A stretch of 50,037 nucleotides of DNA from Oceanococcus sp. GTDB taxonomy: Bacteria; Pseudomonadota; Gammaproteobacteria; Nevskiales; Oceanococcaceae. How positions within the stretch are numbered: the first letter of the stretch is position 1; each line of letters opens with the position of its first letter. The stretch is taken from positions 1 through 50,037 of the forward strand of contig JASBUL010000084.1 of assembly GCA_030147945.1 (NCBI GenBank), in the 5' to 3' direction. The position numbers were made by a program, and so were the translations under genes. Below are positions 35,771 through 43,093 of the stretch, one piece after another. The notes beneath the pieces are model-generated. The model did not search any database. It had not been told where the DNA came from and was given only the letters and a program-made list of their open reading frames with translations.

Positions 35771-35800
35771 GAAGCGGCGACCTCATGCGGCCGCCGCTTC
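35771..35800 (-). terminator. Perfect hairpin between lipoprotein gene and DUF3450 gene
   Basis: GAAGCGGCG and CGCCGCTTC form a perfect 9-bp stem with a 12-base loop, between the stop of the beta-helix lipoprotein (35836) and the DUF3450 start. The following bases are only mildly T-rich (TTCC), so it may attenuate transcription or protect the upstream mRNA from 3' decay rather than terminate fully. Confidence 0.5.
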
Positions 35801-35835
35801 TCAGTTCAGAGGGCTCTTTGAGAACCCTTCAGCTC

Positions 35836-38592
35836 TCAGTCGACCGACACCGAGTTCGGAATCGTCCAACCGTTCCACCAGGCATCAGCCACGTTGGTAC
35901 CCGGCGCCACGGCACCGATGTAGTTGGTTTCGTCGAAGCTGAAGCCGGACCCGTTGGCCACTGCGGTGATGCTCGGCGCACTGACCTGAGCTGCGGCACC
36001 GGTCACCACCAGGGCCTGATTCAGGCTCACGGCGTTGCTGACGTAGTTGGTTTCGCTGTCGGCATCACGGTGGGTGTAGAGGCCGCCGCTGCAGTTGCCG
36101 AGGATGTTGACCAGGGTCACGTCAGAGAACGCATCGTTGGTGTCATCGCCATTGGTGTCTGCATCGTCAATGCGGATGCAGCCTTCATCCCACCCGGTCA
36201 GGGCGGTGTTGAAGATCGACACGGTCAGGGCACCACGCAGGCGCATGCCCGGCTCGTTGGCACTGACGGTGTTGCCGACCAGCAGGATGTTGGCCAGCGT
36301 GGCCTGGGTTTGCGGCACGTAGTCTTCATCCGAGCTGTTGGCCTCGATACCGCGCGGGTCATTGCTGCCCTGCGGGGTGGCGTTGTCGCTCTTGATCACG
36401 ATGGCGTACTGGATGTTGCCCTTGTAGCCTTCATCGAAATCGATGTCGTCATCGTCGTTGCCCGTCAACACTAGGTGCTTGGCGTTGACCGTACCGCCGA
36501 ACCATTCCACACCGTCATCCAGGTTGTTATGCACCTGGATGTAGTCCAGCGACGTCATATAGCCCACACCTTGCAGGGTCAGACCGTTGACTTCGTTGTT
36601 CGGACCCGCAACCAGGCCACCTTCAGCGATACGCACGTAGCGCAGCGAACCGCTGTTGTCGGCCGGATCGTCACCGCCGTAGAAGGCCACGCCACCGCCG
36701 CCTTCACCGGCCACGTTGCAGTAGCTGTTGGCGCCATGACAGTTGCCAGTGTTACCCGCGCCAAACTGCGGGGCAAAACCCTGTAGCACAACACCACCCC
36801 ACTCACCCAGGCCGTCGAAATTCTCGTCCAGGCTGGAGAAGGTGATCGGGGCCGAGGCGGAACCGTTGGCGATCAGTTTGGAACCACGGGTCACCACCAG
36901 CACGCCGGTTTCGGTGCCTTTGACATCCACGCCCGGACGGATCGTCAGGGTTACGCCATCGGCCTTGATCTGATCAGCCTGGCTTTCGCTGTTGATCTCG
37001 ACGTTGCCGTCGCCAACCTTGACCAGGCCGTTCAGAACCCAGGTGTAGCCGGCAACAAAGGTGTAGTCCTCGTCGATGGTGCCGGTCACTTCGCAGATCA
37101 TGGTGCTGTCGTTGCAGCTCACGAAGCTGGCCGAAGCCGGTGCTTCTTCCGCATCGCTGAGCGAACCCGGGATGGTCCAGCCAGCCCACCAAGCATCACC
37201 CATGGCCGTGCCCGGCTCCACCGCACCGACATAGTCCGTGGTTTCGAAGGCAAAACCCGAACCGTTGTCGACCGCCACGATGTTGGTCGCGCTCGCCAGC
37301 TTGGCGAAGCCTTCGTTGATGGCGTAAGCGTCGTTCAGGCTGATGGTCTGGCTGCCCACACCGCCAGCGGTGCTGTCGGCATCTTCATGGGTGTAGAAAC
37401 CGCCAGCGCAGTCACCGAAGACATTTTCCAGAGCAACATTGGAGAACTGATCGGCCACGTCGTCACCGTTGGTGTCGGCGTCATCGATACGGATGCAGCC
37501 CTTGTCCCAGCCGACCAGTGCGGTGTTGTAAACCGACGTCGTCAGCGCACCGCGCAGACGCATGCCGGGCTCATTCACGCTCACGGTGTTGCCGATCAGC
37601 AGAATGTTGGCCAGGCTAGCGGTGGTCTGCGGCACGAAATCCTCGTCCGAGCTGTTGGCTTCGATGCCGCGCGGGTCATTGCTGCCCTGCGGTGCATCGT
37701 TGCTGCTCTTCTTGACGATGGCGAACTGGATGTTGCCCTTGTAGCCTTCGTCGTAGTCGATGTCGTCATCGTCGTTGCCGGTCAGCACCAGATACTTGGC
37801 GTTGACCGTGCCGCCGAACCACTCCACACCATCATCCAGGTTGTTATGAACCTGAACGTATTCGATGGTGGTGCCGTGGCCTACGCCCTGCAGGGTCAGA
37901 CCGTTGACCTCGTTGTTCGGGCCGGCCACCAGGCCGCCTTCGGCGATGCGCACGTAGCGGATGGTGCCGCTGCTGTCGGCCGGATACTTGCCGCCGTAGA
38001 AGGCCACTTCAGAACCGCCTTCACCGGCCACGTTGCAGTAGTTGTTGTCACCGAAACAGTTGCCGGTGCCACCCGCGCCAAACTGCGGCGCAAAGCCCTG
38101 CAGCACGACACCACCCCATTCACCCAGACCGTCGAAACCGTCGTCGACGCTGCTGAAGGTGATCGGATTGGCGGCGGTGCCGTTGGCAATCAGTCGGTTG
38201 CCGCGGGTCACGATCAGCACGCCGGTTTCCAGCGCCTTGACATGGGTGCCCGCCGGAATGGTCAGTTCCACACCGTTGTTACGCAGCTCATTGGCCTGCG
38301 TGTTGCTGGTGATTTCAACGTTGCCGTTGCCGACCTGGACGAAGCCGTCAAGGAACCAGTTGAAATCCGAGCTCAGGGTGAAGTCCTTGTCGATCACGCC
38401 GGACAGCGTGGCATTGCTGCCGCTGCAGCTGACAAAGCTTTCGTCACACACCGAGTCGCCGGTGCCCGGCGTCGCGGTGGGCGTGGGAGTCGGCGTCGGA
38501 TCGGAGCTGCCCCCGCCGCCGCCACCGCCGCAACCGACCATCGCGGCTGCGGTCAGGCCCAATACTGCCAGGCCAGTTTTCTGAATCGTCAT
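35836..38592 (-). CDS. Surface or periplasmic lipoprotein of two beta-helix-like units
   Basis: 918 residues. The lipoprotein signal ends in MVGC (Cys21), followed by a polyglycine run and a Pro/Thr linker (PTPTPTPTATPGTGD). Two units of about 430 residues follow (53-478 and 490-918), both opening with FVSC and closing with DAWW.GWTIP. Each contains short beta-helix-like rungs (LTIPAGTHVKALETGVLIVT, GEWGGVVLQGFAPQFGAG, GLTLQGVG), Asp-rich stretches (TGNDDDDID, DADTNGDD) resembling calcium-binding loops, and conserved cysteines (NC.G.N.YC, GCIRIDD, G.C.GG) that could form disulfides. I do not recognise a catalytic site. It lies 37 bases after the receptor gene and has its own AGAGGA ribosome-binding site. 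Its role is inferred to be substrate capture for the receptor; an enzyme is possible. Confidence 0.75.
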   Translation of the reverse strand: MTIQKTGLAVLGLTAAAMVGCGGGGGGGSSDPTPTPTPTATPGTGDSVCDESFVSCSGSNATLSGVIDKDFTLSSDFNWFLDGFVQVGNGNVEITSNTQANELRNNGVELTIPAGTHVKALETGVLIVTRGNRLIANGTAANPITFSSVDDGFDGLGEWGGVVLQGFAPQFGAGGTGNCFGDNNYCNVAGEGGSEVAFYGGKYPADSSGTIRYVRIAEGGLVAGPNNEVNGLTLQGVGHGTTIEYVQVHNNLDDGVEWFGGTVNAKYLVLTGNDDDDIDYDEGYKGNIQFAIVKKSSNDAPQGSNDPRGIEANSSDEDFVPQTTASLANILLIGNTVSVNEPGMRLRGALTTSVYNTALVGWDKGCIRIDDADTNGDDVADQFSNVALENVFGDCAGGFYTHEDADSTAGGVGSQTISLNDAYAINEGFAKLASATNIVAVDNGSGFAFETTDYVGAVEPGTAMGDAWWAGWTIPGSLSDAEEAPASASFVSCNDSTMICEVTGTIDEDYTFVAGYTWVLNGLVKVGDGNVEINSESQADQIKADGVTLTIRPGVDVKGTETGVLVVTRGSKLIANGSASAPITFSSLDENFDGLGEWGGVVLQGFAPQFGAGNTGNCHGANSYCNVAGEGGGGVAFYGGDDPADNSGSLRYVRIAEGGLVAGPNNEVNGLTLQGVGYMTSLDYIQVHNNLDDGVEWFGGTVNAKHLVLTGNDDDDIDFDEGYKGNIQYAIVIKSDNATPQGSNDPRGIEANSSDEDYVPQTQATLANILLVGNTVSANEPGMRLRGALTVSIFNTALTGWDEGCIRIDDADTNGDDTNDAFSDVTLVNILGNCSGGLYTHRDADSETNYVSNAVSLNQALVVTGAAAQVSAPSITAVANGSGFSFDETNYIGAVAPGTNVADAWWNGWTIPNSVSVD
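35839..37125 (-). repeat. Copy 2 of a 1.3-kb intragenic duplication
   Basis: Encodes residues 490-918 of the lipoprotein. Aligned segments are offset by 1317 bases in the middle of the unit (36361 with 37678; 36481 with 37798) and by about 1310 near the ends. Long runs are identical or nearly so at DNA level, including third codon positions, for example around 36420-36540 against 37737-37857. Confidence 0.88.
37159..38436 (-). repeat. Copy 1 of a 1.3-kb intragenic duplication
   Basis: Encodes residues 53-478 of the lipoprotein, directly after the Gly/Pro/Thr linker. Shared protein landmarks with copy 2 in the same order: GEWGGVVLQGFAPQFGAG, YCNVAGEGG, RIAEGGLVAGPNNEVNGLTL, DDGVEWFGGTVNAK, PQGSNDPRGIEANSSDED, EPGMRLRGAL and GCIRIDDADTNGDD. 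Confidence 0.88.
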
Positions 38593-38629
38593 GGGGTTTT
38601 CCTCTCCATTGGAACGTCAGGTGAAATAA

Positions 38630-41600
38630 TCAGAAGCTCAGCGAGTAACCCAAAGACAGGCTCATGCCTTTCTTGTAGGTCTCGATAACCCGCCCGCCCT
38701 GTGTGCGCTCGATCGGCTCGTCGAGCAGGTTTTTCAGCTTGAGGCTGAATTTGGAACCGTTGCGCAGGGTCTTTTCCGCGGTCACGTTGATGTCCAGACG
38801 CCCGCTTTCCTTGATCGGCTCTTGTGGCGCACGAGCAACCGCATCGATGCGGTCGTCAAAGTAATTGGCCACGAAGGTCAACTTGGCGTCCCACGCATAG
38901 TTGTCGTAGGCGACCTGCAGATTGGCCAGAAACGGAGACTGGCCCTGAAGCTCGCGGCTGTCGCGCCCTTCCAGGCGCTGGCCATCGGCATCCAGACTGA
39001 TATCCGATTCGATCACGGCAATGTTGCCGCTCAGGTCGATGACATGATCGATGCCATCCAGCACCCGTGTGCTGGCATCCAGTTCGACACCCTGCACGGT
39101 GGCGGACTCGCTGTTGCGAAAGGTCAGTGCCGATACGGCCGAACCGGAGCCATCGGACACGGCGCGCTCCAGCGGGTCGCTGATGTCCTTGTAGAACAAG
39201 GCCAGCGAGACACTGTCCTGATCGCCAAAGTAGTACTCGCCGCGCAGGTCGAAATTGCTGATGTCGGAATCGCTGCAATTGGGACAACCGATGTACTGGC
39301 GCCCTTCCTGATCAAAGAACCGCGAGGCTGCCAGTTCCGTGATGTTCGGACGCGACACCGTGCGGGTAAAACCGCCGCGCACCTGCAGCGCATCATTGAG
39401 GCGGTAAATCACCGACAGACTCGGTAGCGTTTCACTGGAATCACGGTCCGAATCTGCCGAGACCGCGTCATCCGAGGCGTTCGGATAGTTCAGATCAATG
39501 CTGTAGTCCTCCAGCCGCACGCCGGTCACGACAGTCAGGTCGCTGCCCAGATCCGTCTCGGCCGAGAGATACAGGGCGGTGGTGTCCTGGCTGGCCGCGT
39601 AGCTGTCGGTGTCGGTCGTTTTGTTGGTGTTGAGGCGGTAAAGATCGTTCTCGAAATTTTCCGCAACCAGCAGTGTTTCCAGATCTTGCGAGGGGTCGAG
39701 ATCGTTGCCCGAGCGGGTCAACACGCCCAGGCGAATCAGTTCGTTGTCGCGGTCACGCGTGTTGCTCAGCACACCGAACTTGAGATTGGTGAACAGCCAG
39801 TCGTTGATCTGCAGCGGCATCTCGTAGTCGAGGCCCAGATCAAGACCATCCTCGGTCAGATCCGAGTAGCTACGCTCCAGCGTGGAGGCAATGAAAACGT
39901 TGTTGCGATATTGATATTCACGCCGATCGGGGGACAGGCGATTGGTCTGACTCAGACCGGCGCGCAGGCGCAGCTCATGGTTGCCGAACAAACTGATGCT
40001 GCCGTCAATCTGCTGCCCCAGGAACTGACGCTCCACCCACTCCAGCACGGTCAGCGTTTCATCAACTTCGTCTTTCTTGTTGAAACCGACTTCGTAGGTG
40101 GCACGGTCTTCCGAATCACGCAGGATGATGGTCTTGCTCAGCACATCCCAGCCGCTGTCCGACACCCAGCCGGCGACCAGATACCCGTTGAGGCTGACAG
40201 CGAAGCTGTCCCAGTCGTAGGTCCCGACCGCATCGGTGTCATTGAAGCTGGCGTCCTGCCGTGAGGCATAGCCCTGGTCGTAGGTCAGCGACGAGTAAAA
40301 CGCGAAATCACCGGTCTCACGCTCATAACGACGCCCCAGCTTGGCGGCCAAGCCAAAGTCAGGCCCGGCCGATTCGCGTGTGGTGTTGTAGACATTGGGC
40401 AGCTGCGCGGCCAGCGCGGCACCCTGTTCCTGGGCAATGCAGTTCGACTGACCGTCGAACTGACAGATACTGAAGCGGAAATTGCCGTTGGACAGGTTGG
40501 CCCGAATGCCACCCGGCAGCTCGCGCAGGCCATCATCGAAACCGAACATGTCGGCATCGCTGCCCTCGTAGCTGAGCAGATCCTCCCCGGTCGCCCCGTC
40601 AACATAGCCGAGCGAAACCGACAGACCGAATTCGTTCTCTTCAGGCAGTTCACGCGAGGTCATCCGAATGATCCCGCCGGTGGTGTCGCCCGGCAGATCG
40701 GCGGTGAAACTCTTCTGAATCTCGATCCCGCCGAGAATTTCAGCCGGAAACAGATCCAGCTGTACATCGCGCCGAAACGGATCCGTACTCGGCATCAGAC
40801 TGCCGTTGAGCGTGCTCGAGATGTAGCGTCCGTCGAGCCCGCGCACGTTGGCATACTTGCCGCCCGTCACCGCCACACCGACGATGCGCTTGAGCGCCGC
40901 AGCCACGTCCGAGTCGCCAAAACGCAGCAGGTCATCAATGCTGATCGCGTCAGTGATGGCGACGGAGAATTTCTCCAGGTCTGCGGTGTCTTCACCCGGC
41001 TTGTAGGCGCCCATGACCATGACTTCCTCGACATCGGAGAAGTCCATGTCAGCGCCCGCCGTGCTACCTTCGGACAAAGGCCGCAGCATCATGATGTTGG
41101 CCGCAATCCCGATATTCGCGACCACACGCATATCGTCCTTGCTCACCGTATTGAAATCCGGGTGGCTGATTTCCAGGCTGTGAACCCCGCGCGGCAATTC
41201 CAGGGAGTAGCTGCCATCGGGTTTGGAGCGAACCTCGACACCCGCCTGCGGAGCGCGAATCAGCACATCCGCAATGGGGCGATCATTGATGTCGGCAACC
41301 AGACCGACAATGCGACCGCTCGGCCCGCCCGGCGCGCTGCTGTCGAAGGTCGCGATGGTGATCTCCGGCGCACTCTGAAAATCACTGAAGGTGAGGCTGA
41401 TCTCAGCGCTCTCACCCGCCTCGACGATGAAGTCATAGACGGCGAGCTCTGCGGCATTGCGCAGCGTGCGCAATGTGTGCGCACCGGCTGTCAGGTCAGT
41501 GCTGACTTGGCCTTGCGCGCCGGTCCGGCCAATTCGCCGCTCATCCAGCTCCATGTCCAGGCCCTGGAAAGGCCGGCTTTCCAGAAACGTATGCACCAGA

Positions 41601-41674
41601 AGCTCCTGCGCGGACGCAGCCTGGCCCAGGGCGAGGCCCGCCACCAACATCAGGAACCGGAAATTCAATCTCAT
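38630..41674 (-). CDS. TonB-dependent outer-membrane receptor with N-terminal regulatory-like domains
   Basis: 1014 residues. Signal peptide (MRLNFRFLMLVAGLALGQAA, cleavage near ASA-QE); a first beta domain (about 15-100) resembling PEGA/carboxypeptidase-regulatory modules; a second carboxypeptidase-regulatory-like domain (about 115-200; GRIVGLVADINDRPIADVLI and GSYSLELPRGVHSLEI); a TonB-box-like segment (EEVMVMGAYKP); the plug (about 235-350; VAAALKRIVGVAVTGGKYAN, VRGLDGRYISSTLNGSLMPS and GGIEIQKSFTADLPGDTTGG); and a 22-strand-sized barrel ending LSLGYSLSF with the terminal Phe. The start is ATG 41672-41674; GTG at 41699-41701 is an in-frame alternative with equally weak ribosome-binding signals. 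Preceded by a Pho-box-like promoter. The substrate is not recognisable. Confidence 0.92.
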   Translation of the reverse strand: MRLNFRFLMLVAGLALGQAASAQELLVHTFLESRPFQGLDMELDERRIGRTGAQGQVSTDLTAGAHTLRTLRNAAELAVYDFIVEAGESAEISLTFSDFQSAPEITIATFDSSAPGGPSGRIVGLVADINDRPIADVLIRAPQAGVEVRSKPDGSYSLELPRGVHSLEISHPDFNTVSKDDMRVVANIGIAANIMMLRPLSEGSTAGADMDFSDVEEVMVMGAYKPGEDTADLEKFSVAITDAISIDDLLRFGDSDVAAALKRIVGVAVTGGKYANVRGLDGRYISSTLNGSLMPSTDPFRRDVQLDLFPAEILGGIEIQKSFTADLPGDTTGGIIRMTSRELPEENEFGLSVSLGYVDGATGEDLLSYEGSDADMFGFDDGLRELPGGIRANLSNGNFRFSICQFDGQSNCIAQEQGAALAAQLPNVYNTTRESAGPDFGLAAKLGRRYERETGDFAFYSSLTYDQGYASRQDASFNDTDAVGTYDWDSFAVSLNGYLVAGWVSDSGWDVLSKTIILRDSEDRATYEVGFNKKDEVDETLTVLEWVERQFLGQQIDGSISLFGNHELRLRAGLSQTNRLSPDRREYQYRNNVFIASTLERSYSDLTEDGLDLGLDYEMPLQINDWLFTNLKFGVLSNTRDRDNELIRLGVLTRSGNDLDPSQDLETLLVAENFENDLYRLNTNKTTDTDSYAASQDTTALYLSAETDLGSDLTVVTGVRLEDYSIDLNYPNASDDAVSADSDRDSSETLPSLSVIYRLNDALQVRGGFTRTVSRPNITELAASRFFDQEGRQYIGCPNCSDSDISNFDLRGEYYFGDQDSVSLALFYKDISDPLERAVSDGSGSAVSALTFRNSESATVQGVELDASTRVLDGIDHVIDLSGNIAVIESDISLDADGQRLEGRDSRELQGQSPFLANLQVAYDNYAWDAKLTFVANYFDDRIDAVARAPQEPIKESGRLDINVTAEKTLRNGSKFSLKLKNLLDEPIERTQGGRVIETYKKGMSLSLGYSLSF

Positions 41675-41733
41675 ACCTTGCGCTTTGACGCAGAACCGCA
41701 CGTCGCACGCGGCTCTGTCGATGGAAAAATCCG

Positions 41734-41753
41734 CGGGTGAAAAACGTCACCCG
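41734..41753 (-). promoter_or_regulatory. Hairpin in the receptor mRNA leader
   Basis: CGGGTGA and TCACCCG form a perfect 7-bp stem with a six-base loop in the predicted untranslated leader, about 60 bases before the receptor ATG. It is followed by no T run, so it is more likely a leader structure than a terminator. Function unknown. Confidence 0.4.
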
Positions 41754-41770
41754 ATCTCAAGGCGCGGCAC

Positions 41771-41802
41771 ATTATCGGAGCGATATGACAAACCCGTGAC
41801 AG
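41771..41802 (-). promoter_or_regulatory. Putative PhoB box and -10 for the receptor locus
   Basis: On the minus strand CTGTCAC-GGGT-TTGTCAT (41802 to 41785) matches the PhoB-box pattern of two CTGTCAT/C heptamers separated by four bases, with one mismatch from CTGTCAT in each half. Eight bases further is GATAAT (41776-41771), a five-of-six -10. In known Pho promoters the box takes the place of the -35 and is followed after about ten bases by the -10. Predicted transcripts start near 41764, about 90 bases before the receptor ATG. It lies in the divergent gap shared with the M14 gene. Confidence 0.6.
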
Positions 41803-41888
41803 CCACAAACGCCGGGGAATCAAGGCGTCATCGAAATGTTGCAAAGCGCGGTTAGGCTTGACCGGATGCCCGTAACACAGCCATCACG

Positions 41889-42941
41889 ATGATCGTTATC
41901 AAGGAGTTGAAAACGCTGGAGAGCCTGATCGAGCGCCACCGCGTCGCGCTCGGCTCACAGCTGCGCACCTCAGTCCCGGTGGTGGTTGGTCCCGGCGAAG
42001 GCTACGCCGTGCACGTGGTTGAACTGGGCAGCCAGGCCCCGGATGCGCCCGCGGTGGGCTTTTTTGGCGGCATCCATGGCAATGAACGCATCGGCAGCGA
42101 TGTGGTGCTGGCCTTCCTGCACAGCGTGCTTGAAGCGGTGCACTGGGATGAGAGCCTGCAACATCTGCTGGACACCACGCGGCTGGTGTTCATGCCGCTG
42201 ATCAACCCGACCGGCATGGCGCGCAACCGGCGGGCCACCGGCGCGGGTATCGATCTGATGAGAAATGCCCCGGTCGAGAGCGCGCATGCACACTGGTTGC
42301 TGGGCGGCCAGCGCATCACCCGCTACCTGCCGTGGTACCGCGGCCGCCGGGGTGAGCTGGCACCTGAAAACCGGGCGGTCCTGAGCACCGTACGCGAACG
42401 GTTGATGAGCGCCCCATTGAGTATCGCGCTGGACTGCCATTCCGGTTTCGGCATACGCAACTACATCTGGTTTCCCTATGCGCATAGCCGCATTCCGATT
42501 CCGCATCTGGCCGAGATCTACGCGCTGCGCAAACTGTTCCGTCGCACCTATCCCAACCATGTGACCTACCGCATCGAGCCGCAATGTCGTCATTACATGA
42601 CCCACGGTGACATCTGGGATGCGCTGTACATGGAAAGTCTGGACACGCCGGAGCGGGTGTTCCTGCCACTGACCCTGGAGATGGGCTCATGGCTGTGGGT
42701 GAAGAAAAATCCGCGCCAGCTGTTCAACCGGCTGGGGCTGTTCAACCCGTTGGTGCCCCATCGCAAACGACGCATTCTGCGCCAGCATCTGTTGTGGTTT
42801 GATTTTCTGACCCGCGCAGTTCACGCCTATCCACGCTGGCTACCTGGGCGCGAAACACGCCCCTTTCTGGCCGGCGAGGCGTGGGCCTACTGGGGACATC
42901 ACTATCAGGGCGACCGCAGTCCGCTGCGCGTACGTGCATAA
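41889..42941 (+). CDS. M14-family zinc carboxypeptidase/deacylase-like protein
   Basis: 350-residue cytosolic protein (no signal peptide) of the zinc carboxypeptidase/aspartoacylase fold. Zinc ligands are visible as HxxE in FFGGIHGNERIGSD (His63, Glu66) and His184 in LDCHSGFG; the catalytic Glu is likely Glu264 in LTLEMGSWLW. FMPLINPTGMARNRR contains the substrate-binding Asn-Arg region. Relatives act on peptides, N-acyl amino acids or peptidoglycan fragments; the actual substrate cannot be told. Divergent from the receptor gene across about 214 bases, so the Pho-like promoter faces away from it. tRNA-Pro follows 43 bases downstream. Confidence 0.8.
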   Translation: MIVIKELKTLESLIERHRVALGSQLRTSVPVVVGPGEGYAVHVVELGSQAPDAPAVGFFGGIHGNERIGSDVVLAFLHSVLEAVHWDESLQHLLDTTRLVFMPLINPTGMARNRRATGAGIDLMRNAPVESAHAHWLLGGQRITRYLPWYRGRRGELAPENRAVLSTVRERLMSAPLSIALDCHSGFGIRNYIWFPYAHSRIPIPHLAEIYALRKLFRRTYPNHVTYRIEPQCRHYMTHGDIWDALYMESLDTPERVFLPLTLEMGSWLWVKKNPRQLFNRLGLFNPLVPHRKRRILRQHLLWFDFLTRAVHAYPRWLPGRETRPFLAGEAWAYWGHHYQGDRSPLRVRA

Positions 42942-42944
42942 AAA

Positions 42945-42974
42945 TTGCCGCCCGCTACCGGTTCGGCGTACCAT
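42945..42974 (+). promoter_or_regulatory. Sigma-70 promoter for tRNA-Pro
   Basis: TTGCCG and TACCAT are separated by 18 bases, ten bases before the 5' end of tRNA-Pro. The bases after the -10 (TCGCGGCCG) form a GC-rich discriminator of the type found at stringently controlled stable-RNA promoters. It begins right after the stop of the M14 gene. Confidence 0.55.
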
Positions 42975-42984
42975 TCGCGGCCGT

Positions 42985-43061
42985 CGGGGCGTAGCGCAGC
43001 CTGGTAGCGCATCTGCTTTGGGAGCAGAGGGTCGGGGGTTCAAATCCCTCCGCCCCGACCA
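42985..43061 (+). tRNA. tRNA-Pro (anticodon TGG)
   Basis: A 77-base cloverleaf with encoded CCA. Acceptor CGGGGCG pairs with CGCCCCG, D-arm GCGCAGCCTGGTAGCGC, anticodon loop TTTGGGA with TGG, T-arm GGGGGTTCAAATCCCTC. The only plus-strand tRNA in the window. folD starts 33 bases later with no intervening hairpin. Confidence 0.97.
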
Positions 43062-43093
43062 TTTCTATTCTTGTTGCCACGATTGCGCCCGCC

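Noticed and set aside
37387..38688. 433-codon open frame on the plus strand
   Set aside because: Antisense shadow of the beta-helix lipoprotein; the mirrored second copy also gives long open frames. No independent start signals.
41702..41888. Fur box in the receptor promoter region
   Set aside because: I looked for the 19-base inverted-repeat GATAATGATWATCATTATC pattern on both strands. Only the isolated GATAAT hexamer is present, with no flanking half-sites.
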